DNA of 33,112 bases, from assembly GCA_019309945.1 (NCBI GenBank), contig JAFDFH010000001.1, positions 1 to 33,112 on the forward strand, given 5' to 3'. Below, one piece after another: positions 16,449 through 23,163 of the stretch; position 1 is the stretch's first letter, and each line of letters starts with the position of its first letter. Origin of the DNA: Deltaproteobacteria bacterium. GTDB taxonomy: Bacteria > Desulfobacterota > Desulfobacteria > Desulfobacterales > JAFDFH01. Below the pieces are notes generated by a model, which was not told the origin of the DNA, searched no databases, and worked only from the letters and a program-made list of their open reading frames with translations. Made by a program: the position numbers and the translations under genes.

Positions 16449-16589
16449 GTGTCCGTCCAGAAACGAGGATTTTTGTTCGAGATCAAGGCCTACGAAGAAT
16501 TTTACCGCAGGCATATTGTTGATATTCCGAGGATAAAATTTTGAGCATAACGCCGAGATCGGGCAAAAAGACCGTTTCTGGATGGGCCC
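16449..16589. mobile_element. Type I MITE-like element, copy 1 (141 bp)
   Basis: The ends form an inverted repeat: GTGTCCGTCCAGAAACG at the left and CGTTTCTGGATGGGCCC at the right, diverging only at the outer bases. It is flanked by a direct repeat TAACTG (16443-16448 and 16590-16595). It matches the copy at 21511-21651 over all 141 bp with about 8 differences. It has no coding capacity. The left TAACTG includes the TAA stop of the RCK gene, and the right one ends 5 bp before the CULT stop, so the element fills almost the whole gap between two convergent genes. Confidence 0.8.
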
Positions 16590-16600
16590 TAACTGGTAGA

Positions 16601-17026
16601 TTATAGCCCAATCAGGCGATCAAGTATCAGTCCGTTAAAACTTTCATTACCCTTTGACATAAAAAACCATCCCAAGTGTGTAAGACACATGCTGCAAATC
16701 GCAATTCTCCAGCTAAACCCCTTGAACCAAGTAAATTCATCTGTGGCAGGTCCGACATACCCGCATCCGCTGACGGATCGAAAACATCCGAGATGGTAAA
16801 TAATGCCTTGAGGGTTTGCAAAGGTGTGTTGATGGGCCCCCTGAACTTCTATTCGCTCAGCAGGACGCGTTAAGATTTGATAACATTGACGGCAACGGAT
16901 GTATTCCCCATTGTCGGGCTCTTTGGGGGCCGTTTCATCCTCAACATAACCTTCGGGCTTTTTAGCATTGGATTTTTCAGAGGGTACTCGAAAAAAATGA
17001 AAAGAATCAATTTCAATGGATATCAT
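16601..17026 (-). CDS. Stand-alone CULT-domain protein (cereblon thalidomide-binding-like)
   Basis: 141 aa soluble protein related to the ligand-binding domain of eukaryotic cereblon and to the small bacterial homologues such as MsCI4 of Magnetospirillum. Residues about 43-141 form the domain. Two zinc CXXC pairs are present (CRQC near the start, CSMC near the end). The aromatic cage is complete: W in FTWFKG, W in FSW and W in LGWFF correspond to the three cage tryptophans of cereblon. GAHQHTFANPQGIIYHLGCF and ILDRLIGL are also family-like. The N-terminal 40 residues are charged and probably disordered. Bacterial function is unknown; binding of a cyclic-imide or uracil-like ligand is inferred. 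It is not in an operon: the RCK gene is convergent, recN divergent. The start lacks a clear ribosome-binding site. Confidence 0.9.
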   Translation of the reverse strand: MISIEIDSFHFFRVPSEKSNAKKPEGYVEDETAPKEPDNGEYIRCRQCYQILTRPAERIEVQGAHQHTFANPQGIIYHLGCFRSVSGCGYVGPATDEFTWFKGFSWRIAICSMCLTHLGWFFMSKGNESFNGLILDRLIGL

Positions 17027-17029
17027 TTG

Positions 17030-17043
17030 ACGAATACATTCGT
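17030..17043. promoter_or_regulatory. Inverted repeat just upstream of the CULT gene start
   Basis: ACGAAT-AC-ATTCGT, a perfect 6 bp inverted repeat with a 2 bp centre, ending 3 bp before the CULT gene ATG (minus strand). It covers the position where a ribosome-binding site would be, so it may be an operator or a chance palindrome. Confidence 0.3.
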
Positions 17044-17060
17044 AGCACTGTTTAAAATAA

Positions 17061-17136
17061 GGGGTGCAAAACTGGATTTAATAAATTTGAGCCTGACGCA
17101 GAAATCGGGCAAAAAGTGCCGTTTTGCAAAGGTCTC
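17061..17136. repeat. Type II repeat, internally deleted copy
   Basis: The right half matches the element at 21940-22094: AATTTGAGCCTGACGC, then ATCGGGCAAAAAGTGC, then the terminus GTTTTGCAAAGGTCTC. The left end GGGGTGCAAAACTGG resembles the inverse of that terminus, but the middle portion found in the full copy is missing. It lies upstream of the CULT gene and could contribute to its promoter. Confidence 0.6.
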
Positions 17137-17330
17137 GAAGCGATGTCGGGTGGCTTTACACATGTTCAGGGAACACGATTCATACCATTAGCAATTTTGC
17201 CACCGTTTGGGGCTGTGAAACTTGCGTCTGATATACAACTTCATATCTCCAACATACAAGAAACTTTACAAAAAGCAAGGGGTATGTAATAAAAGTAGAT
17301 TGTCATACCTTCTCGATATATTTTTAGATA

Positions 17331-17505
17331 GTGTCTGGAAAAATAGGCCGTCCCGATCAGACTCTGATACGATTATTAACAAATCGGTAATGCTCCCATC
17401 GAGAAGGGCGATAATTTTATCCACATGAATACATCATCTATTTTGAAGATTAAAATTTAAGCCTGACGCGGAGATTGGGCAAACGGGCCACTTCTTTACG
17501 GGCAC
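17331..17505. repeat. Diverged type I-like repeat with an unrelated interior
   Basis: Left end GTGTCTGGAAAAATAGG and right end GGCCACTTCTTTACGGGCAC form an imperfect inverted repeat, flanked by TAGATA and TAACTA (4 of 6 alike). The right third (AAATTTAAGCCTGACGCGGAGATTGGGCAAA in separate blocks) is the core shared by the other repeats. The left part instead contains a 49 bp sequence also found upstream of the sensor kinase gene. The rest of 17137-17543 shows no gene. Confidence 0.5.
17349..17397. repeat. 49 bp sequence shared with the sensor kinase upstream region
   Basis: Matches the reverse complement of 28684-28732 at 46 of 49 positions. It contains two inverted repeats, ATCAGA-C-TCTGAT and CGATT-ATTAACA-AATCG. 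Weaker similarity continues on the left to about 17338 (GGAA..AAATAG). Confidence 0.75.
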
Positions 17506-17543
17506 TAACTATACGACTTTGATTCTATGCTTTAATTTTTCCT

Positions 17544-19274
17544 ATGCTTCAAGATCTTTCTATTCGAAATTTTGCCATTATTGATGATCTCCAGATATCT
17601 TTTTCCGGCGGGCTGACCATTTTGAGCGGGGAAACCGGCGCAGGAAAATCCATCATTATCAACGCCGTAAATCTTTTGCTCGGTAGTCGAACGACCGCGA
17701 AACTCATTCGTACCGGTGCTGAAACCGCTGAACTGGAAGCATTTTTTCAAATTACGACAGATAGCCGAGTTGCCAAAACTTTAGTGGAACATGGGTTCGA
17801 TGCAAAGGAAGGACTTCTGGTAAGAAGAATTATTGCCCGCCAAGAAAGACAGCGGATTTATATCAATGGACGACTTGCAACCATTCAGATTTTAACCTCA
17901 ATCACTAAAAATCTGGCCAGTATATCGGGGCAGCACGTCCATCAGGGCCTTTTAAAAGAAACGCACCATCTTCTGATACTGGATCAGTTCGGCGGCTTGA
18001 CGTCCTTACGTAGCAAGGTTTACATGTGTTTTCACGAGATCATCCCACTTATCCAGAAGCTCGACAAACTTTATGCGTTGAGCGATCGACAGTCAGATCA
18101 GATTGAATTGCTTGAATTTCAGAAAAAAGAGATCATGGATGCCGCGATATCCGCCGGAGAAGATGTGACTCTTGAGAAAGAACGGACACGCCTTAGAAAC
18201 AGTGAAGCCCTTTATCAAACCATCCATCGTAGTATTGAAGATCTTTACAGTTCACAGGGTGCCGTCATAGAACGACTGATAGAGGTGAAAAAACAGCTAG
18301 AAAAGGCCTCTCAAATCGACCCTGAAATATTGCCAACGGGGGCAAGAGTCGCTCACGCCGCTTTTGAACTGGAAGATATCGCTGAAGAACTGAGAACCTA
18401 TCTGAAAAATTTACAGATAAATGAAGGGCGTCTGGAAGTGGTTGAAGCACGCCTGGATACCCTCCAGAAATTGAAGCGCAAATACGGCGGATCACTGGAA
18501 GCCGCAATTTCGCATCTCGAATCCATCGACGATGAGCTTTCAGGGATTGAAAAATTGTCCACCAAAATTTCCAGGATCGAGGCAAAGCTATCTGAACGGC
18601 ACACTAAACTGGCCGGGTGGGCTCTGCAGTTATCCGAGAAGAGGAAGATGACAGCGGAAATACTGGCAAAAAAGGTGGAAAAGGAACTTGCCACCCTTAA
18701 AATGGCCCAAGCCATATTCGCAATATCCCTACGATCCATTCCATTCGAAGAAAATACAAGCCTACATCTCAAAACAAAAGATAAAACCATTAATGAAACC
18801 GGAATCGACCGTGCGACCTTCCTGATCGCTCCCAATGTGGGAGAAGATTTAAAACCGCTTTCATCCATTGCTTCCGGAGGGGAGCTTTCAAGGGTAATAC
18901 TCGCGATAAAGGCGATACTGGCTGAGACCCAATCGGTTGAAACGGTGGTTTTTGATGAAGTTGACGCCGGAATCGGGGGGAGCGTGGCGGAAGTAGTAGG
19001 CAAGAAATTGGCTTTGCTTGCAAATTACCACCAGGTCATCTGCATCACCCACTTGCCCCAGATTGCCAAATTTGGGGACCATCACTTCAGGATATCAAAA
19101 CAGGTTTCCAGGGGCAGAACGAGAACGACAATCCTCCCACTCGGTAAAAAAGAACGTTTAAACGAAATCGCCAGAATGCTCGGGGGTGAAAAAATTACCC
19201 AGGCAACACGCGATCATGCGCGTGAACTGCTAGAAAAGAGAGAGTATTTTACAAAAGTCGCACGGGGCAAATGA
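17544..19274 (+). CDS. recN: DNA repair protein RecN
   Basis: SMC-like ATPase acting in double-strand break repair. The 576 aa length and layout are standard: an N-terminal FAIIDDLQISF start, Walker A GETGAGKS at residues 29-36, a long central coiled coil (about 160-380), then the ABC signature ASGGELSRV (about 450) and Walker B VVFDEVDAGIGG, followed by CITHLPQIAKFGDHHF. The ATG at 17544 is supported by the family N-terminus (MLQDLSIRNF), although no ribosome-binding site is evident. Its stop overlaps the start of the histidine kinase gene by 4 bp (ATGA), so both are translated from one message. The upstream region carries repeats rather than a recognisable LexA box. Confidence 0.96.
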   Translation: MLQDLSIRNFAIIDDLQISFSGGLTILSGETGAGKSIIINAVNLLLGSRTTAKLIRTGAETAELEAFFQITTDSRVAKTLVEHGFDAKEGLLVRRIIARQERQRIYINGRLATIQILTSITKNLASISGQHVHQGLLKETHHLLILDQFGGLTSLRSKVYMCFHEIIPLIQKLDKLYALSDRQSDQIELLEFQKKEIMDAAISAGEDVTLEKERTRLRNSEALYQTIHRSIEDLYSSQGAVIERLIEVKKQLEKASQIDPEILPTGARVAHAAFELEDIAEELRTYLKNLQINEGRLEVVEARLDTLQKLKRKYGGSLEAAISHLESIDDELSGIEKLSTKISRIEAKLSERHTKLAGWALQLSEKRKMTAEILAKKVEKELATLKMAQAIFAISLRSIPFEENTSLHLKTKDKTINETGIDRATFLIAPNVGEDLKPLSSIASGGELSRVILAIKAILAETQSVETVVFDEVDAGIGGSVAEVVGKKLALLANYHQVICITHLPQIAKFGDHHFRISKQVSRGRTRTTILPLGKKERLNEIARMLGGEKITQATRDHARELLEKREYFTKVARGK

Positions 19275-21472
19275 TGACACCATACAGCATCCCTCCATTA
19301 CTTACATTGTGCTGTCTCCTTGGGTTTGCCGGCCTAACTGTTTTTCGTGGAAGAAGAACAAAAGTTAACACCCTTTTTTTACTCATTTGCATACTGGGTT
19401 CTTTTCTTTATGCCGACATATTTATTGTTTTTAATGTAAAATCTCCTGAAACAGCACTCCGAATCAGCCGAATTGATCATTTTTTCATTATATATCTTTT
19501 CCCTCTGTATATTCATTTTTTCCACACATACCTAAAAATTTCCAACCGCAAATGGATTGTTCGCTTAGCCTATGCCTATGCCTTTATACTGATGTGGTTC
19601 ACACCAACATCGCTTTATATTGAGTCCATGGAAAAACATTTTTTCGGTTTTTTTGCAAAAGGGGGCAAACTCTATCCCTTTTTCGGAATGGCTGGTCTTT
19701 TTGTCACCATTTATGCCCTGGTAATCCTTTATCAAGCCATTCAAAATGAGAGCAGCAGCATCCACAAAAACAGGTTAAAATACATTTTGGCCGGATTTGG
19801 TGTCACGGGTCTCATGAATGGCCTCAATGTCTTCCCAATTCTCGGTTATTCCGTGTATCCTCCGGGAAATTTAAGCTTTATTCCTTTCATTATTTTTGCC
19901 GTGGGTATTTATAAACACGATTTGTTGGACATGGGCATTCTGATTAAAAAGAGCCTGATCTATTCACTTCTTACGGCATTGCTCACCGGGCTCTATGCCT
20001 TTATTATTACTGTTGCAAGTAAAGTTTTCGGAGATTTCAATTTTTCTGAATCCATCTATTTCCCAATATTCTTCTTCTTTCTGATTGCTTTTGTTTTCGG
20101 ACCATTAAAAACAAGTGTACAGGATTTTGTTGATCAAATTTTCTACAAAGGTAAATACGATTACCAGAAAACCATTAAAAATGTAAGCCAGATGATCGTA
20201 TCGGTGCTTGATCTTGATGAAATTGTAAAACGTCTAACCGAGACCGTTGCCGACACCATACGGGTTAACAATTGCACACTTTTTTTATGCAACCCAACCG
20301 GGCTCGGATTTGTAAATTTTTCAGCCCGGGGAAAGGATAATTATCCCCGCCATTCAAAGACCGTGGACAAAAAAACCGCCCTTATAAATTTTATGGAGAA
20401 ACAACGCCACCCGATCATAAAAAAGAACTTACTCCAAAGAGTCACGGATACAGAAATTCAGGATGTGCTTGCAGGTATGGAGCAATTACATGCCGAAATA
20501 GCCCTTCCCATGATCTTTAAAGAGCAATTAAAGGGGTTTATCATACTGGGTGAAAAGCTCTCCGGAGATCTTTTTTCCCCAGAGGACTTGGATCTTCTCG
20601 AAACGCTTTCGAGCCAGAGTGCCCTAGCGATTGAAAATGCCCGTTCATATCAACATATCGAGGATCTGAATAGAAATCTCGAGAAAAAGGTGGCGCAAAG
20701 GACACGGGCACTAAAAGAAACACTAATTGAAAAAGAGCGCACCCAGGAAATGTTGATCCGCTCGGAGAGCCTTGCTGCTTTGGGGCAACTCGTAGCCGGT
20801 GTTGCCCACGAACTGAACAACCCCCTTGCAAGTGTAACGAGTCTCATCCAGACCGCTATTGAAGATTTAGAGCAGTGGGACAAAGAGATACCTCCGGATG
20901 AAAATCTAATTGATGATCTTAAATTTGCAGACGGGGAATTGGCCAGAGCAAAATCGATTGTTGCCAGTCTTCTCGGCCTTTCCAGGCAAACCCAAACCTA
21001 TTCAGAAACCGTCGATCTTAATTTGGTTATACAGGATGCCTTAAGGGTACTTTATAACCAGTCCAAACATCACAATATAGATTTTGTTGAAAATTATGTA
21101 CCGAATTTACCGGACGTTCAAGGAAATTTTGCGAATTTAGGGCAGGTAGCCGTGAACATCATAAAAAATGCGATCCAAGCTATTGCCGACGAGAAGGGAA
21201 CGATCATTCTTACCACTCGTTATGACAAGGACACGGGGCAGGTTTTTTTTAGTTGCAAGGATACCGGCCCCGGGATCCCGGAATTGTTACGGCAGGACAT
21301 TTTCAAACCTTTCTTCACGACAAAAGACGTCGGTTTCGGAACGGGCCTGGGCCTGTATATTTGCCATGAAATAATAGAGAAGCATGGGGGCACCTTAACC
21401 TTGGAATCCGCAACCGAACAAGGGGCTCAATTTGAGGTCAGACTGCCGGCCCTTCATCCTCCATTTACTTGA
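19271..21472 (+). CDS. 7TM-GAF sensor histidine kinase
   Basis: Membrane sensor kinase of 733 aa. The first 280 residues hold about seven to eight hydrophobic helices resembling the N-terminal 7TM module of bacterial kinases. A GAF domain follows (about 300-450), then a helical linker (EKKVAQRTRALKETL), a HisKA domain with phospho-acceptor H in GVAHELNNPLASV (about 515), and a HATPase domain with N-box NIIKNAIQAI, DTGPGIPELL and FFTTKDVGFGTGLGLYICHEI. No receiver domain and no adjacent response regulator is present, so it is an orphan kinase. It overlaps recN by 4 bp. The ligand is unknown. A type I repeat begins 38 bp after its stop. Confidence 0.93.
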   Translation: MMTPYSIPPLLTLCCLLGFAGLTVFRGRRTKVNTLFLLICILGSFLYADIFIVFNVKSPETALRISRIDHFFIIYLFPLYIHFFHTYLKISNRKWIVRLAYAYAFILMWFTPTSLYIESMEKHFFGFFAKGGKLYPFFGMAGLFVTIYALVILYQAIQNESSSIHKNRLKYILAGFGVTGLMNGLNVFPILGYSVYPPGNLSFIPFIIFAVGIYKHDLLDMGILIKKSLIYSLLTALLTGLYAFIITVASKVFGDFNFSESIYFPIFFFFLIAFVFGPLKTSVQDFVDQIFYKGKYDYQKTIKNVSQMIVSVLDLDEIVKRLTETVADTIRVNNCTLFLCNPTGLGFVNFSARGKDNYPRHSKTVDKKTALINFMEKQRHPIIKKNLLQRVTDTEIQDVLAGMEQLHAEIALPMIFKEQLKGFIILGEKLSGDLFSPEDLDLLETLSSQSALAIENARSYQHIEDLNRNLEKKVAQRTRALKETLIEKERTQEMLIRSESLAALGQLVAGVAHELNNPLASVTSLIQTAIEDLEQWDKEIPPDENLIDDLKFADGELARAKSIVASLLGLSRQTQTYSETVDLNLVIQDALRVLYNQSKHHNIDFVENYVPNLPDVQGNFANLGQVAVNIIKNAIQAIADEKGTIILTTRYDKDTGQVFFSCKDTGPGIPELLRQDIFKPFFTTKDVGFGTGLGLYICHEIIEKHGGTLTLESATEQGAQFEVRLPALHPPFT

Positions 21473-21510
21473 CAATCTTTAGAAGATGTATATACAAATA
21501 TTTTTAAGTA

Positions 21511-21651
21511 GTGTCCGTCCAGAAACGAGGATTTTTGTTCGAGATCAAGGCCTGCGACAAATTTTACCACAGGCATATAGTTGATATTCCGAGGATAAAA
21601 TTTTGAGCATAACGCAGAGATCGGGCAAAAAGACCGTTTCTGGATGGACAC
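21511..21651. mobile_element. Type I MITE-like element, copy 2 (141 bp)
   Basis: Inverted ends GTGTCCGTCCAGAAACG and CGTTTCTGGATGGACAC differ at one position. Flanking direct repeat TAAGTA at 21505-21510 and 21652-21657. About 94 percent identical to 16449-16589 and exactly the same length. No coding capacity. It lies between the kinase stop and the zinc-ribbon gene, so the latter's promoter may lie within or just after it. Confidence 0.85.
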
Positions 21652-21684
21652 TAAGTAGCGCTAACGGAATCAAGGAGAATCACT

Positions 21685-21927
21685 ATGCCGATCTATGAGT
21701 TTAGATGTCTAAAATGCCAGGAATGTTTCGAGTGGCTTGTAATTAGCAAAAATGATGAGGTTGAAATGAAGTGTCCAAAATGTAAATCTGAAAAATTTGA
21801 ACGGATTATCAGTTCAACCAATTATGCGGTTGACAACCCAGGGGGAAATTCAGGCGTAAAATCAACGACAAGAACCTGTTCATCCGGTTCGTGTACGACT
21901 TACGAAATACCCGGTCCAACCCGCTAA
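21685..21927 (+). CDS. FmdB-type zinc-ribbon protein
   Basis: 80 aa protein of the FmdB/putative regulatory zinc-ribbon family. The N-terminus MPIYEFRCLKCQECFEWL is diagnostic, with CXXC at residues 9-12 and a second pair KCPKCKSEKFERIIS at about 35-38, which together bind one zinc. The C-terminus is serine/threonine-rich with two further cysteines (RTCSSGSCTTY). Function is unsettled in the family; originally linked to formamidase regulation. AAGGAG lies eight bases before the ATG. Flanked on both sides by repeat elements (type I upstream, type II downstream), so it appears monocistronic. Confidence 0.9.
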   Translation: MPIYEFRCLKCQECFEWLVISKNDEVEMKCPKCKSEKFERIISSTNYAVDNPGGNSGVKSTTRTCSSGSCTTYEIPGPTR

Positions 21928-21939
21928 ATTTCCAATAAG

Positions 21940-22094
21940 GAGACCTTTGAAAAATGGTAATTTTTGTTCGCGTTCAAGGAAGGCGACCAAATTTTAAATC
22001 AGGTTCAACCATAGGAATATATTTAATATTTCGAGGATTGAAATTTGAGCCTGACGCCGAAAGCGGGCAAAAAGTGCTGTTTTGCAAAGGTCTC
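21940..22094. mobile_element. Type II MITE-like element (155 bp)
   Basis: Inverted ends GAGACCTTTGAAAAATGG and CTGTTTTGCAAAGGTCTC match over the outer 10 bp and most of the next bases. Flanked by ATAAG at 21935-21939 and 22095-22099, a likely target duplication. The interior shares several blocks with the type I copies (ATTTTTGTTCG, TTCAAGG, ATTTCGAGGAT, GCGGGCAAAAAG). No coding capacity. The right-hand ATAAGG supplies the AAGG ribosome-binding site of the Fur-FeoA gene. Confidence 0.8.
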
Positions 22095-22107
22095 ATAAGG
22101 ATTCCAT

Positions 22108-22788
22108 ATGAAACACATCCATAACCAGGAGAAGGAACAGTTCAGAAAACTCTTTAAGCAAGAAGAAATTGATAATTTTGAAGATCGATTCAAAATTATG
22201 GAAGTTTTTTTACAAACTGAACGTCATGTTACTTCCAACGAACTGATCCAGCTGCTTAAAGCAAAAGGATACAGTTTCAAATCTGATTTTGTCAGGGATA
22301 CGCTGAAGCTGATGAGCCGCCTTGGTTTTGTCAAGAAAAACAGGTTTGATAATGGATACGTGCGCTATGAACACCGGCACCTGGGTCAACATCATGATCA
22401 TATGATCTGTACAAAATGCAGGAAAATCATTGAGTTTAAGGAGGAAGCGATCGAGAAACTGCAGGTTGAAATTGCATCAACGTATGGTTTTCACATGCTC
22501 CAGCATAAAATGGAAATCTACGGCATCTGTTCCGAATGCCTTAAAGATCGAGTTCAGCGTATCCCTCTGGGGATGGCGAAACAGGGGGAACGACTTGTCA
22601 TTAGAGAATTCACCGGGGGTACTAATGCACATATGCGCTTATTAACCATGGGGTTGAGACTTGGAGATGAAATTGAGGTTGTTACCAATAGTAATAATGG
22701 GCCAATGGTTATTGCCCTTGATTTTAATCGTTTCGTTCTTGGGCGCGGACTGGCCCAAAAGATAATTGTTGAGCCACAAACCGATTAG
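22108..22788 (+). CDS. Fur-family regulator fused to a FeoA domain
   Basis: 226 aa two-domain protein. Residues about 20-100 form a Fur winged helix (ELIQLLKAKGYSFKSDFVRDTLKLMSRLGFV). Residues about 85-150 form the Fur dimerisation/metal domain with HHDHMICTKC, HMLQHKMEIYG and CSEC, giving His and CXXC metal ligands. From about residue 150 comes a FeoA (SH3-like) domain (LGMAKQGERLVIREFTGG, MRLLTMGLRLGDEIEVV, GRGLAQKIIVE). Inference: an iron- or metal-responsive repressor with a FeoA sensory tail. No feoB lies nearby. The ATG is preceded by AAGG at seven bases, inside the target duplication of the type II element, so expression may depend on that insertion. Confidence 0.92.
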   Translation: MKHIHNQEKEQFRKLFKQEEIDNFEDRFKIMEVFLQTERHVTSNELIQLLKAKGYSFKSDFVRDTLKLMSRLGFVKKNRFDNGYVRYEHRHLGQHHDHMICTKCRKIIEFKEEAIEKLQVEIASTYGFHMLQHKMEIYGICSECLKDRVQRIPLGMAKQGERLVIREFTGGTNAHMRLLTMGLRLGDEIEVVTNSNNGPMVIALDFNRFVLGRGLAQKIIVEPQTD

Positions 22789-22873
22789 GCCTTTAATAAT
22801 TATTCGTCTCGGAATTTCTACAACTTATCGAAACTATACATCTTTATTGAGGCGTTGATTTTATCTCACACAT

Positions 22874-23038
22874 GGAATGATGGAATGGCGGAATCGTGGG
22901 ACTCAAAATTGGAATTTCATCTTCTTTTTATATAATGATTAACATCCTTAATTTTAGGCACTTTAGCGCATTTTAGGCATTTTAGGCATTTATAGCTCGG
23001 GTTTTTACCGTTACAGTTGTCCCTAAGGGGCTAAGGGG
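22874..23038. repeat. Cluster of short tandem octamers and nonamers
   Basis: The 375 bp gap before the radical SAM gene contains no gene but several microrepeats: three GGAATNNN units (22874-22897), TTTTAGGCA at 22952-22960, 22971-22979 and 22980-22988 with a variant between, and CTAAGGGG twice (23023-23038). Replication slippage products are likely. Confidence 0.7.
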
Positions 23039-23041
23039 CCA

Positions 23042-23069
23042 CTTCTTCCAAACGCAGTCTTGGAAGAAG
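23042..23069. repeat. Perfect hairpin upstream of the radical SAM gene
   Basis: CTTCTTCCAA (23042-23051), 8-base loop, TTGGAAGAAG (23060-23069). No T-run follows, so it is not a standard terminator; it may be a regulator site or a leader hairpin. Confidence 0.55.
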
Positions 23070-23163
23070 CTTAGGATCTTGTTTCGGATTTCGAATTTTC
23101 CCGTCAGACCTGCCATCGTCTGGCGACGTCCATGGAAGATTCTGGAGATATATAATAAAAACA

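Noticed and set aside
17222..17428. 68-codon frame before recN
   Set aside because: It crosses a repeat end and the 49 bp shared sequence; no domain or start signal.
18398..19003. 201-codon frame opposite recN
   Set aside because: Serine-rich antisense shadow; recN is certain on the other strand.
22874..22988. Possible CRISPR-like spacing of short repeats
   Set aside because: Units of 8-9 bp are contiguous, without spacers of constant length, and no cas genes are present.
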